In this document: positions 25,404 through 34,295 of the stretch, in pieces
How positions within the stretch are numbered: position 1 is the first letter of the stretch
Layout: every line of letters starts with the position of its first letter
Origin: Bacillota bacterium
Lineage (GTDB): Bacteria; Bacillota; Clostridia; Lachnospirales; Lachnospiraceae
Assembly: GCA_023410575.1 (NCBI GenBank)
Contig: JAEYPP010000019.1
Coordinates: 1 to 64,000, forward strand
DNA length: 64,000 nucleotides
Direction: 5' to 3'
Made by a program: the position numbers and the translations under genes
The notes under the pieces: model-generated
Databases searched by the model: none
Seen by the model: the letters and a program-made list of their open reading frames with translations, nothing else
Told to the model about the DNA's origin: nothing

Positions 25404-26333
25404 TCACTTATTTGATAGAAGACATATTGCACACACGATGAAAAATCCTAGTAGGCATATGCCAGACAATAGAGTTATCTGTTTATAACTAATGACACGT
25501 TTAATTCTCACTTTAACACTGCCCCCTGTAAAACCTGTTGCATATATCAATGGTTTCTTTACTGACATTGTTAACAAGGCTTGAGCGTATTTCCTTCGAC
25601 CATTCGAATCCAATGCTCGAATGGTCGATTCATCACAAGCAAGTTCCATATCAGTGAAAAAACATCTTTGTAATATCCACATCAGAGGGTTAAACCAATA
25701 AATACATGTTATTATGATTGCAATAATTCGAAAAAAATTATCTTTCTTTTTTATATGAGTTCTCTCGTGTGCAATTACATAAGGGTAATTCGCACTTTCC
25801 CTATTAAGTTCTAATGGTAATATGATAATCGGTTTTAATATCCCGACTGTAATTGGAGAACTCACAACTTCGCTTTGATAAATCCCATCTTCAATCCTTA
25901 TAGCATTCTTTAATTCTTGTTTTGCTTGTATGTACATGAATAAATAACATAATATTAAAGCAATTCCAACAATTAACCATACAGTGGCACCAACCTCATA
26001 AGCTAGTGTCCAGCCACTACTCCTTTGCTGTAATGGTTGATAGGTTTTGGCACTTTGTATTACATTTGATAGTATTAAACTACTGTCCTGCAATCCCGTC
26101 TCACCGGTGACTAGATCTACCTGACGAATCATCCCCTTTGGTAATAAGTTTAAAAAACTAAAGCCATTGACAATACCAAAGGGAGAAATAAGTCGAATCA
26201 GTAAAATGCTATACAATCCATAGATGAGATTACGAGGCAGCTTTCGAATCGTTCGAATTGCTAATAGAATGATTCCAACCAAGGAGCCAACAATCGTCAT
26301 GTTAAGAACCCAGTAAAAGATTTGTCCCATCAA
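25404..26333 (-). CDS. M56-family membrane metalloprotease (BlaR1-like sensor without penicillin-binding domain)
   Basis: 309 residues with four or more membrane helices. The zinc motif is HERTH at 189-193, and the third ligand is probably E230 in TDMELACDE. Full BlaR1/MecR1 proteins are about 590 residues and carry an extracellular penicillin-sensing domain. This protein ends right after the last membrane helix, so it must sense something else or respond with a partner. By family knowledge, activation leads to cleavage of the BlaI-type repressor encoded just before it. The start follows the repressor gene without a gap. Confidence 0.88.
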   Translation of the reverse strand: MMGQIFYWVLNMTIVGSLVGIILLAIRTIRKLPRNLIYGLYSILLIRLISPFGIVNGFSFLNLLPKGMIRQVDLVTGETGLQDSSLILSNVIQSAKTYQPLQQRSSGWTLAYEVGATVWLIVGIALILCYLFMYIQAKQELKNAIRIEDGIYQSEVVSSPITVGILKPIIILPLELNRESANYPYVIAHERTHIKKKDNFFRIIAIIITCIYWFNPLMWILQRCFFTDMELACDESTIRALDSNGRRKYAQALLTMSVKKPLIYATGFTGGSVKVRIKRVISYKQITLLSGICLLGFFIVCAICLLSNK

Positions 26334-26702
26334 TTATTTACTCCTTTCAGAATCAGCAATTAGATTTTTCAACTCCTCATAGTCTTCTTTTGTCAAACCT
26401 TCATCTTTTAAAAACGTAGCAAAAAATGCTCTCTTGGAACCTTGGTATAACTTATCAATCAATTGATTGGTTTCAGCTTTCTGTACTTGTTCTTTCTTCA
26501 CAATGGAAGTACAGATAAATTTGGGTTCCGTTCGAAGTAACACTTCCTTATCAATGAGTTTTTTAATAATCGTATACGTTGTATTCTTATTCCATCCATA
26601 AGCTTCATCGGCTGCTATACTAATCTCTTTTGCAGATACTGGTTCTCGTTCCCATACAATATCCATAACTCTTAATTCACTGTCAAATAATTTAATATCC
26701 AA
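26334..26702 (-). CDS. BlaI/MecI-family transcriptional repressor
   Basis: 122 residues, the standard size. The winged-helix domain (about 5-75) has the family pattern ELRVMDIVWEREPVSAKEI and GWNKNTTYTIIKKL, and a C-terminal dimerisation helix follows. The expected cleavage region lies near residue 100 (FFATFLKDEGLT). It represses its own operon (repressor, M56 protease, lipoprotein) by binding the dyads in the promoter just upstream. The start at 26702 is preceded by GGAGG, which itself lies in the large inverted repeat. Confidence 0.92.
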   Translation of the reverse strand: MDIKLFDSELRVMDIVWEREPVSAKEISIAADEAYGWNKNTTYTIIKKLIDKEVLLRTEPKFICTSIVKKEQVQKAETNQLIDKLYQGSKRAFFATFLKDEGLTKEDYEELKNLIADSERSK

Positions 26703-26709
26703 AATATAA

Positions 26710-26768
26710 CCTCCAGACTATTATAATAGTATAGTTGCATACTATCACAATAGTCTGGAGGTGTCAAT
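26710..26768 (-). promoter_or_regulatory. Promoter and BlaI-type operator of the repressor-protease operon
   Basis: On the minus strand TTGACA (26763-26768) and TAGTAT (26739-26744) are 17 bases apart. Three symmetric elements overlap the start region: ATAGTAT-N6-ATACTAT (26726-26745), the perfect palindrome ACTATTATAATAGT (26717-26730), and 13-bp arms CCTCCAGACTATT / AATAGTCTGGAGG (26710-26722 with 26749-26761). One arm of the last is the ribosome site. Confidence 0.75.
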
Positions 26769-26949
26769 ACCTTTTACTAATTTTAACCAAATAAGGAGTA
26801 CTTTTTATGGAAAGCCAGATCTTGAATCATGCATTGTTTAGCTTCCCTTACCTATCAAATTAGATGTATAATGGTTTTAATTTAAAAAATAATTTTTCTT
26901 GTAACAAAAATGCTTCTACTGTGACTTATGTTATGAAAGGAGGGGAACT

Positions 26950-27447
26950 GTGCTTAATATAGAGGAATTATATGAAACACATAAGCGAGATTTATACTGC
27001 TATTTATTAAGTCTCACACATGACCATATGATAGCGGAAGACTTACTTTCAGAAACATTTGTCTGTGCTATTAAGTCGCTCTCCACTTTCAGAGGAGACT
27101 CAACCATAAAGACCTGGTTATTTGGAATCGCACGCAATCTATGGTTACAGTCACTACGTATATCCAAACGCGAAGAACCTCTCTTAGGAGAAGAAATTAC
27201 AACCTGCTATTTTTCAAATCCCTTAGAAGATAACATGGTCAAAAAAGAAGCGGTTGCTCGGATTCATGAATTACTTATGGAGAAGGATGAGCAAACAAGA
27301 CAAATTATTTCTATGCGAATTCATGGTTACTCTTATCGTGAAATAGCTTCTAAATTACATATATCTGAAAGTTCTGCGAGAGTTATCGAATTTCGTACAA
27401 AACGGTGTATTAAAACTATCTTAGAAAAGGAGAATTTATATTTATGA
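26950..27447 (+). CDS. ECF-type RNA polymerase sigma factor
   Basis: 165 residues with sigma region 2 (about 5-75; DLLSETFVCAIKSLSTFRGDSTIKTWLFGIARN) and region 4 (about 110-160; ISMRIHGYSYREIASKLHISESSARVI). It directs transcription in response to an envelope signal. The start is GTG at 26950, with GGAGGGG five bases before it. The anti-sigma gene begins four bases before the stop, so the pair is translationally coupled. Confidence 0.93.
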   Translation: MLNIEELYETHKRDLYCYLLSLTHDHMIAEDLLSETFVCAIKSLSTFRGDSTIKTWLFGIARNLWLQSLRISKREEPLLGEEITTCYFSNPLEDNMVKKEAVARIHELLMEKDEQTRQIISMRIHGYSYREIASKLHISESSARVIEFRTKRCIKTILEKENLYL

Positions 27448-27995
27448 AATCAACCTCTCAAATAAGTTGTGATGTGTGTCAAGACTTGATTCCACTTGTA
27501 TTGGATCACGTCGCAAGCAAAGATAGTACACTTCTTGTAACTGAACATGTTGCATCCTGTGATTCCTGTCGACAGATATTAAGCCAAGGGGATTTAGAAT
27601 CGTCCATTGTAACAAATGATCAACAAATTATGAAAAAGATTAAAAAAAGCATTTATATCAGTATGTTTTTCTTACTAATCTTCGGAGGATTATTCGGACT
27701 TGCCTTATCAAATAGTAATAATATCTTCTACAATTTTATGATCATGCCAATCGTAGGATCGTTATCCTATATCATTTTTAAAAAGAAATGGTATTTTCCG
27801 TTTGTCACTCTTGGCATTATTGCCTTTGTATGGATTATAGTATCTACTAGCATTGCCGATGGATATGACTCCTCTCTCTTTATTTACAGCTTTTATATAA
27901 CAGGAAACTATATGGTTTTTCAATTATTAGGTGTTTTAATTGCTTGGTTACTACATTATGCGTTTAGGAAAGGAGAAGAAAGCTCTAAACTATAG
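27444..27995 (+). CDS. Membrane anti-sigma factor with zinc-finger (ZAS/zf-HC2) domain
   Basis: 183 residues. The N-terminal cytoplasmic domain has the H-x3-C-x2-C motif EHVASCDSCR, with an earlier CDVC pair, as in zinc anti-sigma domains. After about residue 70 there are four hydrophobic segments, so it is a polytopic membrane protein. It holds the upstream sigma factor inactive until a signal arrives. The start overlaps the sigma gene by four bases. Confidence 0.88.
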   Translation: MKSTSQISCDVCQDLIPLVLDHVASKDSTLLVTEHVASCDSCRQILSQGDLESSIVTNDQQIMKKIKKSIYISMFFLLIFGGLFGLALSNSNNIFYNFMIMPIVGSLSYIIFKKKWYFPFVTLGIIAFVWIIVSTSIADGYDSSLFIYSFYITGNYMVFQLLGVLIAWLLHYAFRKGEESSKL

Positions 27996-28008
27996 GCTTT
28001 CTAATACT

Positions 28009-28863
28009 ATGAAAAAAAAATCATTACGAATTACTGCTGCTTTAGCAGCCTTAGCTATCATTTATTTTATTATTCAGATCACTACTTCTTTTGTTGGGAA
28101 TCCATTCACCAAACATAAAGCAAGTAAAGCGATTCAAACATATCTAGATACTACGTATCCACACAGAGATTTTATACTAGAGTCCGTAAACTTTAATTTC
28201 AAATTTGATGAGTATTGTGGTAATGTTATATCACCTTCCAGTAAAGACAGTTATTTTACGATTTATTGGAAAAAGGGCAAAATAACAGACGATTCTTACG
28301 AATTCAATGTTGTTAATAAATTGAATACTGTTCAACGTTATGAAAAAGAAGCTGCTTCTCAGATTCGTACACTTTTATCTGATGTAACTACAATTGATCT
28401 GGAAGATCTTCATGTTTCTTTTAGTAAAGAATGGTTAGAATCAATGGATCTACAGAATATACAATTAGACTCTGATTATGACAAATCGATGAACTTACCA
28501 TTGGAGCTTTGGGTTACTGCAATTTCCGATTCTCCAACATTGAAAGAATATTCTGATATTCTGATTGATCTGAATGATAAATTAAAGAGTAATGGGTTTA
28601 ACATAACATATTATAATATAAGTAGTAGATTCGATTGTTCCATTGGATTGAATGCTTCCAATATATCTCAAGAAGAGATTGAAAGTGGTAATCTTCAAGC
28701 ACTTCTAGAGGCTGCTTTGAACTCAGAAGATGAGTATGATGAGCGTAAAGCTTATGAAGAAAAGCTAAATTCGGTTCCTACCAAAGAAGATGAAATTCTT
28801 TATAAAGATAAGGAGGTTCCTGCGAAAAAAATCTATGTTAATTCTTTTATACGCACGGAATAA
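28009..28863 (+). CDS. Single-span membrane protein of the sigma operon, unknown
   Basis: About 284 residues from the ATG at 28009. A longer frame from a TTG at 27940 would overlap the anti-sigma gene by 56 bases and begin inside it. One membrane helix lies at about 7-25 (AALAALAIIYFIIQITTSF), followed by an extracellular domain rich in Asp and Ser. A segment DTTYPHRDFILESVNFNFKF resembles the YfjL-like proteins encoded beside ECF sigma factors in Firmicutes. The ribosome site is weak. As third gene of the operon, it may take part in sensing or be a target. Confidence 0.65.
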   Translation: MKKKSLRITAALAALAIIYFIIQITTSFVGNPFTKHKASKAIQTYLDTTYPHRDFILESVNFNFKFDEYCGNVISPSSKDSYFTIYWKKGKITDDSYEFNVVNKLNTVQRYEKEAASQIRTLLSDVTTIDLEDLHVSFSKEWLESMDLQNIQLDSDYDKSMNLPLELWVTAISDSPTLKEYSDILIDLNDKLKSNGFNITYYNISSRFDCSIGLNASNISQEEIESGNLQALLEAALNSEDEYDERKAYEEKLNSVPTKEDEILYKDKEVPAKKIYVNSFIRTE

Positions 28864-28895
28864 GAAGAAATATATTTAATGACAGGTGGGATATT

Positions 28896-29264
28896 ATGAG
28901 AGTCGAAGAAATAAAGAAATATTGCTTAAGTAAGCCAAAATCATATGAAACTTATCCATTTGGAGAAATTCCAATATGCTATAAACTAAATGGAAAGGTA
29001 TTTGCACAAATTTATCCAAGTGAACATGACTATAAAATAACACTCAAATGTACTGTGGATGCAGGTCACTTTTATCGTGATGTATATCCAGGTAAAGTTG
29101 TAAGAGGATATCATTGTCCTCCAGTACAACAGCCTTATTGGAATACCATCTATTTGGACGATTTCCCAGACCAAGAATTACTTCGTATGATTGACCTTGC
29201 TTATGATACTGTGCTAAATAGTTTTAGCAAAAAGATACGCAAACAAATCATAGAAGAATCGTAG
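28896..29264 (+). CDS. MmcQ/YjbR-family protein
   Basis: 122 residues, the full length of the family. Features are the opening IKKYCLSKPKSYETYPFG, the middle block KVFAQIYPSEHDYKITLKC, and VVRGYHCPPVQQPYWNTIYLDD. The fold is like a double-wing DNA-binding domain, but the biochemical role of the family is not settled. It follows the sigma operon after 32 bases on the plus strand and may be read from the same transcript. Confidence 0.88.
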   Translation: MRVEEIKKYCLSKPKSYETYPFGEIPICYKLNGKVFAQIYPSEHDYKITLKCTVDAGHFYRDVYPGKVVRGYHCPPVQQPYWNTIYLDDFPDQELLRMIDLAYDTVLNSFSKKIRKQIIEES

Positions 29265-29287
29265 GGTTAAAGCTTGCAATTATATGA

Positions 29288-29312
29288 ATAGGGGTTTCAA
29301 CTAAGCCCCTAT
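29288..29312. terminator. Hairpin after the YjbR-family gene
   Basis: ATAGGGG / CCCCTAT with an 11-nt loop lies between the converging YjbR and PilZ genes. It can serve either strand. No long T-run follows. Confidence 0.55.
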
Positions 29313-29333
29313 CACCACATTTTATACACTTAT

Positions 29334-29903
29334 TTAATTACTGTTTCTTCTCTTTGCAATATCTTTTTGAATGCAGCACACTAAATCTCTTATTGATTTA
29401 TAATCATTCTCAAATGTTGCTGCATAATAAGATTCCTCTTCTACATATCTTACTATTTTAGCTGCAACTATTTGATTATTTAGAGTAAATGTAATTAAAT
29501 CACCTATCTTAAACTCGATGCTACTAATAAATCCAACACCACTATTTGATATATTTGATATTGTGCATTTAACACCATGAATAAATATGTACTCACAATA
29601 CGGTACTCTAACATTATCTCTTCTATTGGTATTTATTGATTCACAATCACTGTGTAGCCAATAGTCTCCATTAGCTAATAACCTTACCCTTACCTTTCTC
29701 CATGTCATACGCTTAGCAGAAATTCTATTGTTTAAAGTGACATCTACAAATATGTTGTCTAAGGGTAAAATTTTAATTCCCATTACACATGGTGATTGAT
29801 CTTTTATGTTATTAACTTTAGTTGTAAAACTATATCTTCTATTATCTTTTAGATAAACTGTAATAATTACCTTTGTACCGACACCCAATTCATTCAATAG
29901 CAT
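29334..29903 (-). CDS. PilZ-domain cyclic di-GMP receptor protein
   Basis: About 189 residues. The C-terminal PilZ domain (from about 112) has both halves of the c-di-GMP binding signature: R-x3-R in RRDNVRVPY and N-x-S-x2-G in NISNSGVGF. The N-terminal part (1-105) is a YcgR-like flanking domain. It probably reads c-di-GMP to tune motility or surface behaviour. The ATG at 29903 has GGAG eight bases upstream; the GTG at 29912 overlaps that site. It stands alone. Confidence 0.88.
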   Translation of the reverse strand: MLLNELGVGTKVIITVYLKDNRRYSFTTKVNNIKDQSPCVMGIKILPLDNIFVDVTLNNRISAKRMTWRKVRVRLLANGDYWLHSDCESINTNRRDNVRVPYCEYIFIHGVKCTISNISNSGVGFISSIEFKIGDLITFTLNNQIVAAKIVRYVEEESYYAATFENDYKSIRDLVCCIQKDIAKRRNSN

Positions 29904-29912
29904 GTATATCAC

Positions 29913-30337
29913 TCCTTTTGTTTTGTAAATATATTGTTTACCAAACAGTGAATATAAATACTTGCCTTTTATCTTAGTTTACTGTAATGATAAATACCTA
30001 GTATCTCTTATCTCTTTTCATTCACCATACCCTTCCCATGTATTAATGTTACGATTATCTATCTAAATTCATCTTACCATAGAATTCTATATTTTTCCAC
30101 TAGTTTTCTGACTAATTCCTTGTTTTATATCATTATTCTGGCAATTATATTTTCTAATGTAATTATTTACCAATTCACTTCTACCTTCACTTATTAGGGT
30201 AAATGATTCCAACGAATCATGAGTAGCATAGAAATAGCGAAGCAGTAAATACTACTTCGCTATAAAGTCTAACTTATACATCATAATTAATAATATATTA
30301 AAAGACTTTTTATTATATTATTAATTATTCTTATTTA
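29913..30337. other. Intergenic stretch with three inverted repeats
   Basis: No gene is seen. It holds ATGATTC-CAAC-GAATCAT (30203-30220), the hairpin ATAGCGAAG/CTTCGCTAT (30234-30263), and a 14-bp stem made only of A and T (30284-30297 with 30314-30327). The last lies just after the FMN lipoprotein gene and may terminate it. Confidence 0.6.
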
Positions 30338-31693
30338 CTATTCCGCTTTTTTATATATTCCACGATTTAGCCCATCATGTAATGCCAAAATCATTTTACC
30401 AGAACGTAACGTAGCTCCTGTCACGGTATCCATATCACTTACGATTTCTCCTGGCAAATATAAATTATTCACCGAATTTACATCTTTTCCAATCAAATAC
30501 TGTGCTGCTTCATTAAACTGAGCTGCGACTTGCTGTTGTACTGCAGTGGCATTCTCACCAAGATAGTTACCATCTTTATAATTCATTGCTCTAAACGTAA
30601 CTTCTGTGAATTTATTATCAATAAGTGTAAATTGAATTGCAAGCTGTTCAATTCCACCATCATAATAAAATCCTCGATATACTCCATCTTCATATTTCTT
30701 ACTATCAGCTACTAACTCAGTTGTATCTGTTAATTTATATACTCCACGGCAAAATGCATCATGGAATGCCGAGACCAGTTTACCAGAACGTAACGTTGCA
30801 CCTGTCACAGTGTCCATATCTTTCACCAATTTTCCTGGTTCATATAGATCATTAATGGCTGTAACCTTTTTTCCTTCCAAGTAATCAATGGCTTCTTCAT
30901 ATTGATCAGCTACCTGTTTTTGAATATCGCTTGCATTGTCAGCAAGATAGTTCCCGTCCTTATAATTTAAAGATCTAAATTCAATATCATCAAACTTATT
31001 ATCTTTTACTTCAAATTCAATTGCAATTTGCTCTATTCCATCATCATAGTAAAAACCCCGATAGATTCCATCACTTACTGCATTTAAATCCGATAATTTT
31101 GTAGTATCTGTTAAGCGATATACGCCTCGATTCAATGCATCGTTAATCGCAGAGGCCAATTTATTCGATCTTAAAGTAGCGCCGCTAACTGCATCCATAT
31201 CTTTAACGAAATTACCTGGTGTTAATAGATCAGGAACTGCATCGGGTGTCTTACCAATCATATATTCAGCAGCCTGCATAAATTGTGTTGCAATCTGTTT
31301 TTGAATATCACTTGCATTCTCTGCAAGATAATCACCATCTTTGTAATTAATCCCGCGGAAAGTCATATCCTCAAATTTTCCATCTTTGAGTGTAAATTGA
31401 ATAGAGATTTGTTGAATTCCGCCATCATGATAAAAACCACGATATTCACCGTCAGCATAAGTTCTATTCTGAGCTGGGTCCTGCGTAGTTTCTTCTTGCG
31501 ATGGGGTAACTGGTTGATTAGTTACTTGATTATTGTTTGCATTGTTGTTCTCGTTAATGTTTGCATTATTACCTGCATTATTAGTATTATTGTTTGAATC
31601 ATTGTTGTTATCATTTCTTTTGCAACCTATTATAACAACCATAGCTAGCATTATTGCAACACTAAACTTCAATATAGATTTTTTTGTTCTCAT
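30338..31693 (-). CDS. Lipoprotein with three FMN-binding domains (extracytoplasmic flavoprotein)
   Basis: 451 residues. The lipobox IIGC has C24, followed by a long Asn-rich linker (about 27-70). Three homologous domains of about 115 residues follow (about 78-200, 205-325, 330-450), each ending in DxV[ST]GATLRS. The [ST]GAT motif is the site where ApbE attaches FMN to a threonine in RnfG, NqrC and PplA proteins. The protein would thus carry up to three covalent flavins outside the membrane, a plan suited to electron transfer across the envelope. Each repeat also shares YRGFY and YKDGDYLAENAS-like segments. No ApbE gene is in the window. Confidence 0.85.
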   Translation of the reverse strand: MRTKKSILKFSVAIMLAMVVIIGCKRNDNNNDSNNNTNNAGNNANINENNNANNNQVTNQPVTPSQEETTQDPAQNRTYADGEYRGFYHDGGIQQISIQFTLKDGKFEDMTFRGINYKDGDYLAENASDIQKQIATQFMQAAEYMIGKTPDAVPDLLTPGNFVKDMDAVSGATLRSNKLASAINDALNRGVYRLTDTTKLSDLNAVSDGIYRGFYYDDGIEQIAIEFEVKDNKFDDIEFRSLNYKDGNYLADNASDIQKQVADQYEEAIDYLEGKKVTAINDLYEPGKLVKDMDTVTGATLRSGKLVSAFHDAFCRGVYKLTDTTELVADSKKYEDGVYRGFYYDGGIEQLAIQFTLIDNKFTEVTFRAMNYKDGNYLGENATAVQQQVAAQFNEAAQYLIGKDVNSVNNLYLPGEIVSDMDTVTGATLRSGKMILALHDGLNRGIYKKAE

Positions 31694-31823
31694 AATTCCT
31701 CCTTAACACCATCAGCTAACTTTAATATTTTTACACCGATTTGAGGTAATTATGTGTTTTTTTCAATCATTTTAGTCTCTTTTATGTTAATTAGAATTTT
31801 AAACTAGAAGATAAAAATAGAGT

Positions 31824-31985
31824 CTGTCGCACTAGCTAAACAATGAATTGAAGAATGAAGGGTGATGGTATTTTTCAGAGTGCCTTACAAGTCCACATGC
31901 ATTTTGTGGGCTTGTGAGCATAGCGCTACAGCGAAAATATACCATCATCCTTCATTCTTTATTCATACTGCCCTTTGTGCGACAG
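31824..31985. repeat. Intergenic repeat type A, copy 3, inside a long nested inverted repeat
   Basis: The core GTGCCTTACAAGTCCACATG...TTTGTGGGCTTGTGAGCAT (31879-31922) sits at the tip of an imperfect 32-bp stem (31845-31876 with 31933-31964). An outer 9-bp stem CTGTCGCAC/GTGCGACAG (31824-31832 with 31977-31985) encloses it. The plan equals copy 2 at 3766-3934, but the stem sequences are unrelated. It fills most of the 31694-32009 gap. Confidence 0.7.
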
Positions 31986-32009
31986 CCCCTCATTATCAAT
32001 CATAAGAGT

Positions 32010-32468
32010 CTACAAACGCTGTATTCTCTTTTCATAATAAACCGATTCATCATCACGACCAACTTCATGATAGCCAAGTTTTTGATAGAATTGATTGGTA
32101 CGAATATTCCAACATGGAGTATCAAGCTTCCAATACACGATGTCTGAAAACATACTCTCAAGCATATTCATCATTGTTATCCCGTAGTGTTTTCTATGTA
32201 ACATTGGATCAACAAATATTCTTCCTATATACATGATTTCAGAATATTTCTGATCACGAAATAACAGAGCTCCTCCAATCAATTGTGTTTCAGAAAAAAC
32301 ACTATACAAGCATTTTTGTTTTAACATCTCTTTATGCCAGTTAACATTATCGTATTCAGGTGGTCCACCAATTTCCGAATTGCCAACATTAATATCTGTA
32401 TCAAATGCTTCTTTTGATAATTGCGTTAACCTCTCCAACTCATTACTCTGTGCTAATCTTATGTCCAT
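32010..32468 (-). CDS. GNAT-family acetyltransferase
   Basis: 152 residues, one GNAT domain. Features are the beta strands LYSVFSETQLIGGALLF and MYIGRIFVDPMLHRKHYGITMM, where motif A (R-x2-x-G) binds acetyl-CoA in degenerate form. It ends with NQFYQKLGYHEVGRDDESVYYEKR. The acceptor is unknown. The pseudogene at 23325-23525 is a decayed paralog. Single gene, with the type A repeat downstream. Confidence 0.85.
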   Translation of the reverse strand: MDIRLAQSNELERLTQLSKEAFDTDINVGNSEIGGPPEYDNVNWHKEMLKQKCLYSVFSETQLIGGALLFRDQKYSEIMYIGRIFVDPMLHRKHYGITMMNMLESMFSDIVYWKLDTPCWNIRTNQFYQKLGYHEVGRDDESVYYEKRIQRL

Positions 32469-32685
32469 AAAATCGCTCCTTTCGAAAAAAAGTGTATTCC
32501 TTAAGTATGAAGGTTCTTTTCATATTCAGCAAATACGTATAATATCTGTATCCTGATTGTGTTAATTCCCTCATTTATCTTAAGATAAATTAATGTTATC
32601 ACCTTTCATCAAAATAAACCCGACTTTTTCTATCATTATCTCGTCTTTAGAATTCTCATAACATCATTCTATCCAAATCTAATAA

Positions 32686-33501
32686 TTAATTTCCTGTACT
32701 TTGATAGAATCTCATACTAAACCTCCAAAAGGCATAAGTTAAAGAATAAAGCGTGATTCCTATAATTAAAGTAAGATACATATTTATATTACTGTATTGT
32801 TCCATGTCATTTGCGCGAATAAAATACTGCGCTGGAAAGTAATTTACGTAAGCGAATGGAACTACAAACATCATTATACTTTGTAAAAGCTTTGGAAACA
32901 AAGAAATAGGATAACCAGCGACCTCACGAATGGAATAAAACATGATATTTTTAATACTGTCCGTTTTTACAAAATAAAAACTGAGACTAGCAATAAATAT
33001 AAAGATGGATGCTTGAATTAATACGCCACCAACAATACTTGTAATGTAATACACTACATGAATAAAAGACCATTGAATGTTAACCATGCGAGAGGATACG
33101 ACAAATAGAACAATTCCTAAACTTCCATGTCCAATTGCAGCGAACCAGTCTGCATCACTAGCTATTAACTGAAACAGAACACCTCTAGGGCGAAGTAAAA
33201 AACGATCGAATAAACCATTTCTTACATTATAATGAAAATCTCTTAAGCCAGTAAAAAAGATAATTAAGATTCCATACGTAATGAATAAAAAGCTATATAA
33301 AAACATTAATTCTCCCAAATTCCATGAGGCAATCTTTAGACCATCGAATTTGATAAATAACAATACCATGCAGATAATTTGGGTTGCCTCACGTAAAAAA
33401 ACAGCAAGAGAACGCAAGATTGCATCAACACGATATTGAAACCATGACTTTACATTTACCCTCGAATAGTAATAAAACATAGAGAAATTATCGTTTTTCA
33501 A
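32686..33501 (-). CDS. ABC-2 type permease subunit 2 of exporter
   Basis: 271 residues with six hydrophobic segments. Sequence features such as NVRNGLFDRFLLRPRGVLFQLIASD match the ABC-2 permease family (DUF990/COG3694), which pairs with COG4586-type ATPases. It is last in the six-gene minus-strand operon and pairs with the permease just upstream, two bases away. It forms the export channel for an unknown compound. Confidence 0.88.
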   Translation of the reverse strand: MKNDNFSMFYYYSRVNVKSWFQYRVDAILRSLAVFLREATQIICMVLLFIKFDGLKIASWNLGELMFLYSFLFITYGILIIFFTGLRDFHYNVRNGLFDRFLLRPRGVLFQLIASDADWFAAIGHGSLGIVLFVVSSRMVNIQWSFIHVVYYITSIVGGVLIQASIFIFIASLSFYFVKTDSIKNIMFYSIREVAGYPISLFPKLLQSIMMFVVPFAYVNYFPAQYFIRANDMEQYSNINMYLTLIIGITLYSLTYAFWRFSMRFYQSTGN

Positions 33502-33503
33502 TG

Positions 33504-34292
33504 TTAACCTCCCTGTACGATTAGTTTTTTCTTTCCTTTTCTATAGAGCACATCACCAATTAGTAATAAGATAAAAATCCAGATGATCTGCTTAGTATAG
33601 CTGATTATCATTTGTTGTATTGACAAGTTTCCAAAATAGAATTGAAGAGGTAGATAGTAGATTCCTTCAAACGGGGTAAATGATACGATTGTTTGCAGTG
33701 TTTCTGGAAAAAAGTAAACAGGTAAATAGACGCCAGCTAATATATTAATAAATACATTTTTAATCGTAGAAACACTCCATACGTTGATGATAAAAAATGA
33801 TATCATTTGAACAATAAAACTTATGCTCCATAGAATCAGATATCCCAGAACTAAACTTATGAAAAATTGTACAAAACACAAGAGGTTTTTTGGTTCTTCA
33901 AACCGATATATTACATATACAATGATTATCGTTGGAACTCCTTGAAATATAAGAGAATATGCACTTTCTCCGATACTCTCAAACAACAATCGAAGTCGTA
34001 GACTAACTGGTCGAAGAAATTCATTAACAATGGAACCATCTCGAACCTTAGAATTGATAAAAGAATCATCCAAGGAAAAAACTTTACCAACAACAAAAGT
34101 TAATACAAAGTTTGTGCCTAACATCGAAAGTGTTATGCCTTCATACTCCGTCTTTGTACCATACATCACTTGATAGATAGACATATAGATGAAAACATTG
34201 AGTAAAGAATACAGAACTCCCATGATGTTATCAAATCGATAAGCAGCACTACTTTTGAACTTTTTTTCAGCGAAAGCGAGGTATGCCCGCAT
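33504..34292 (-). CDS. ABC-2 type permease subunit 1 of exporter
   Basis: 262 residues with six hydrophobic segments. The loop KVRDGSIVNEFLRPVSLRLRLL corresponds to the family signature shared with its partner. It lies three bases after the ATPase gene at 34296. The exporter would comprise both permeases plus one or both ATPases. Confidence 0.88.
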   Translation of the reverse strand: MRAYLAFAEKKFKSSAAYRFDNIMGVLYSLLNVFIYMSIYQVMYGTKTEYEGITLSMLGTNFVLTFVVGKVFSLDDSFINSKVRDGSIVNEFLRPVSLRLRLLFESIGESAYSLIFQGVPTIIIVYVIYRFEEPKNLLCFVQFFISLVLGYLILWSISFIVQMISFFIINVWSVSTIKNVFINILAGVYLPVYFFPETLQTIVSFTPFEGIYYLPLQFYFGNLSIQQMIISYTKQIIWIFILLLIGDVLYRKGKKKLIVQGG

Positions 34293-34295
34293 GGT

